Shown here piece after piece: positions 62,713 through 64,000 of a DNA stretch of 64,000 bases. The first letter of the stretch is position 1. Each line of letters opens with the position of its first letter. A program made the position numbers and the translations under genes. The notes below the pieces were generated by a model. It had not been told where the DNA came from and made no database searches. It was given only the letters and a program-made list of their open reading frames with translations. Source of the stretch: Pedobacter foliorum (GTDB taxonomy: Bacteria; Bacteroidota; Bacteroidia; Sphingobacteriales; Sphingobacteriaceae); contig NZ_JABSNU010000016.1 in the NCBI RefSeq assembly GCF_013266735.1, positions 37,818 to 101,817 on the forward strand, read 5' to 3'.

Positions 62713-63204
62713 ATGCTGGATTCATCAAAACAACAAACTGTAAAGTTAGATAAGAAGGCGGCTTTGGCAAAAGCCGAGCATTACTGTGCTTATCAGGAAA
62801 GGTCTCAACAAGAAATTCGGAACAAGCTTTATGAGTGGGGTTTGTGGAAAAACGAGGTTGAGGAAATCATTTCAGAACTGATACAAACTAACTTTTTAAA
62901 TGAAGAGCGTTTTACGATGGCTTATGTTTCTGGAAAATTTAAGATAAAGAAATGGGGCAAGATGAAAATTAAACAGGGGCTTAAGCTAAAAGGTGTAACC
63001 GAAAAGATGATTTCCAACGCACTAAAAACGATAGATTATGACGAATATCTAGAAACAATACTCGTTTTGGCGAACAAAAAGTTACCTTCTATCAAAGAAA
63101 ATGATGCTTACAAGAGGAAATATAAGCTCACTTCTTACTTAATGGGCAAAGGCTTTGAAAGCAATTTAATCTCGGAAGTCCTAAACGCCAATGGCTTAGC
63201 TTAA
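62713..63204 (+). CDS. recX: Regulatory protein RecX
   Basis: 163 residues with the three-helix RecX repeats: AEHYCAYQERSQQEIRNKL, LIQTNFLNEERFTMAYVSGKF, KWGKMKIKQGLKLKGV and YLMGKGFESNLI. It limits RecA filament activity. recA is not adjacent. A TAATATTG box, one mismatch from consensus, ends 3 nt before the ATG. Confidence 0.92.
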   Translation: MLDSSKQQTVKLDKKAALAKAEHYCAYQERSQQEIRNKLYEWGLWKNEVEEIISELIQTNFLNEERFTMAYVSGKFKIKKWGKMKIKQGLKLKGVTEKMISNALKTIDYDEYLETILVLANKKLPSIKENDAYKRKYKLTSYLMGKGFESNLISEVLNANGLA

Positions 63205-63230
63205 GTTCAATATTTTTTCTAAAAAATAAC

Positions 63231-63260
63231 TTGACAGTAATACAAAAGTATTTATATTTG
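63231..63260 (+). promoter_or_regulatory. Promoter of the tRNA cluster
   Basis: TTGAC at 63231, then 19 bp from the TTG, then TATATTTG (63253-63260). This fits a -33 TTG and a perfect TAnnTTTG -7 box, about 80 bp before the first tRNA. Confidence 0.7.
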
Positions 63261-63342
63261 CAATCCCAAACGGAAACAAGGTTAACAACTTAATTCAAGT
63301 TTCAAAAAGGGAATCATTGGATAATGATTTAATGAAACCAAT

Positions 63343-63415
<73 letters not shown>

Positions 63416-63480
63416 CTAAAAACCTGAAAAGGTTTTTAAGTAAACAGTCATCATTTCAATAGATGTTGAAATAGGACTAT

Positions 63481-63565
63481 GCTCAGATGGTGGAACTGGT
63501 AGACACGCAGGACTTAAAATCCTGTGACCTTAAAAGTCGTGCGGGTTCGATTCCCGCTCTGAGTA
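63481..63565 (+). tRNA. tRNA-Leu (UAA), copy 1
   Basis: 85-nt class II tRNA with a long variable arm (GTGACCTTAAAAGTCGT region), anticodon TAA in loop CTTAAAA, T loop TTCGATT, discriminator A. The first acceptor pair is G-T. Identical to copy 2. Confidence 0.96.
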
Positions 63566-63586
63566 CAATAAAACAACAATACCAAC

Positions 63587-63659
<73 letters not shown>

Positions 63660-63707
63660 CCAAATGCCTTCAGTAGAAGGCATTTAATTTTAAAAGGTTA
63701 TTCACCT

Positions 63708-63792
63708 GCTCAGATGGTGGAACTGGTAGACACGCAGGACTTAAAATCCTGTGACCTTAAAAGTCGTGCGGGTTCGATTCCCGCTCTGAGTA
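63708..63792 (+). tRNA. tRNA-Leu (UAA), copy 2
   Basis: Sequence identical to the copy at 63481. The cluster terminator begins 11 bp later. Confidence 0.96.
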
Positions 63793-63802
63793 CTTCAAAT
63801 CT

Positions 63803-63827
63803 AAAGCCCCTAAAAGGGCTTTTTTTA
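63803..63827 (+). terminator. Terminator of the tRNA cluster
   Basis: AAAGCCC/GGGCTTT stem followed by TTTTT. Confidence 0.85.
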
Positions 63828-63938
63828 TTTCCTCATTATTTTCTCCAAAAGATTCTTAAACAATTTCAAGCTTCTATAAATGGATCAAGCGGAATTCTTG
63901 GGGGGAAGAAAATAATTTCTTTCTTTTGCGATTGTAAA

Positions 63939-64000
63939 TCAAACGACAATTTTCATTTTGAGCGCAGCTGCAGAAACCCTTATCAGTTTATTATTACCAG
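63939..64000 (-). CDS. Possible 3' end of a leftward gene cut by the window edge
   Basis: An open minus-strand frame enters from the right edge and ends GNNKLIRVSAAALKMKIVV at a TGA (63939-63941). Twenty codons are too few to identify a protein, and another frame is also possible. About 110 bp between it and the tRNA terminator contain nothing I can name. Confidence 0.2.
   Translation of the reverse strand, partial: GNNKLIRVSAAALKMKIVV

Overview
The window looks like a chromosomal segment of a Bacteroidota bacterium, most likely Sphingobacteriaceae and close to Pedobacter (inference from gene content; no search was run). Supporting signs are a SusC/SusD pair with an ECF sigma/FecR anti-sigma system, a type III glutamine synthetase, a MurF-alanine racemase fusion, a short RpoD without region 1.1, an S46 dipeptidyl peptidase, AT-rich DNA and repeated TAnnTTTG promoter boxes.

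Layout. 1-6.8 kb: a nutrient-uptake locus read leftward (ECF sigma, FecR, SusC, SusD); the SusC leader carries a candidate antisense small RNA on the opposite strand. 6.9-12.4 kb: thioesterase, TonB protein, glutamine synthetase III, PurM. 12.4-17.7 kb: a GH92 mannosidase/sugar transporter/SGNH hydrolase operon enclosed by two inverted, nearly identical 288/289-bp MITE-like elements, each inserted in the loop of a palindromic repeat. 17.8-27.6 kb: S46 peptidase, a GNAT enzyme divergent from a MocR regulator, a five-gene operon ending in a LytS/LytTR two-component pair, a ThuA-domain protein and a small protein. 28-38.8 kb: Oar-like receptor, Lpd, metallo-hydrolase, YegP-like protein, Xre regulator, RpoD, long-form GAPDH, M28 peptidase. 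38.8-42 kb: LolD-type ATPase, a stand-alone pre-ATP-grasp domain, a HAD protein lacking its nucleophile Asp, and an S41 protease. 42.2-46.6 kb: membrane protein, ferritin-like protein, SucC, a G-depleted tract and AsnS. 46.8-50.3 kb: glutamate synthase-like protein, Sua5/YciO-type protein, NhaA. 50.3-54.1 kb: trpD-F-B-A behind a complete ribosome-mediated attenuator with a Trp-Trp-Trp leader peptide. 54.2-63.2 kb: SDR, RecR, Na+ symporter, LOG protein, ArsC-like protein, DUF502 protein, MurF-Alr, a solute-binding-like protein and RecX. 63.3-63.8 kb: two identical tRNA-Gly(GCC)/tRNA-Leu(UAA) pairs in tandem.

Most of the window is housekeeping and catabolic DNA. The strongest non-coding signals are the trp attenuator, the candidate antisense RNA in the susC leader, the paired MITE-like elements, and a set of genes whose TAnnTTTG box lies only 3-7 nt before the ATG, which suggests leaderless mRNAs. 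I saw no CRISPR array, prophage or complete transposase gene.
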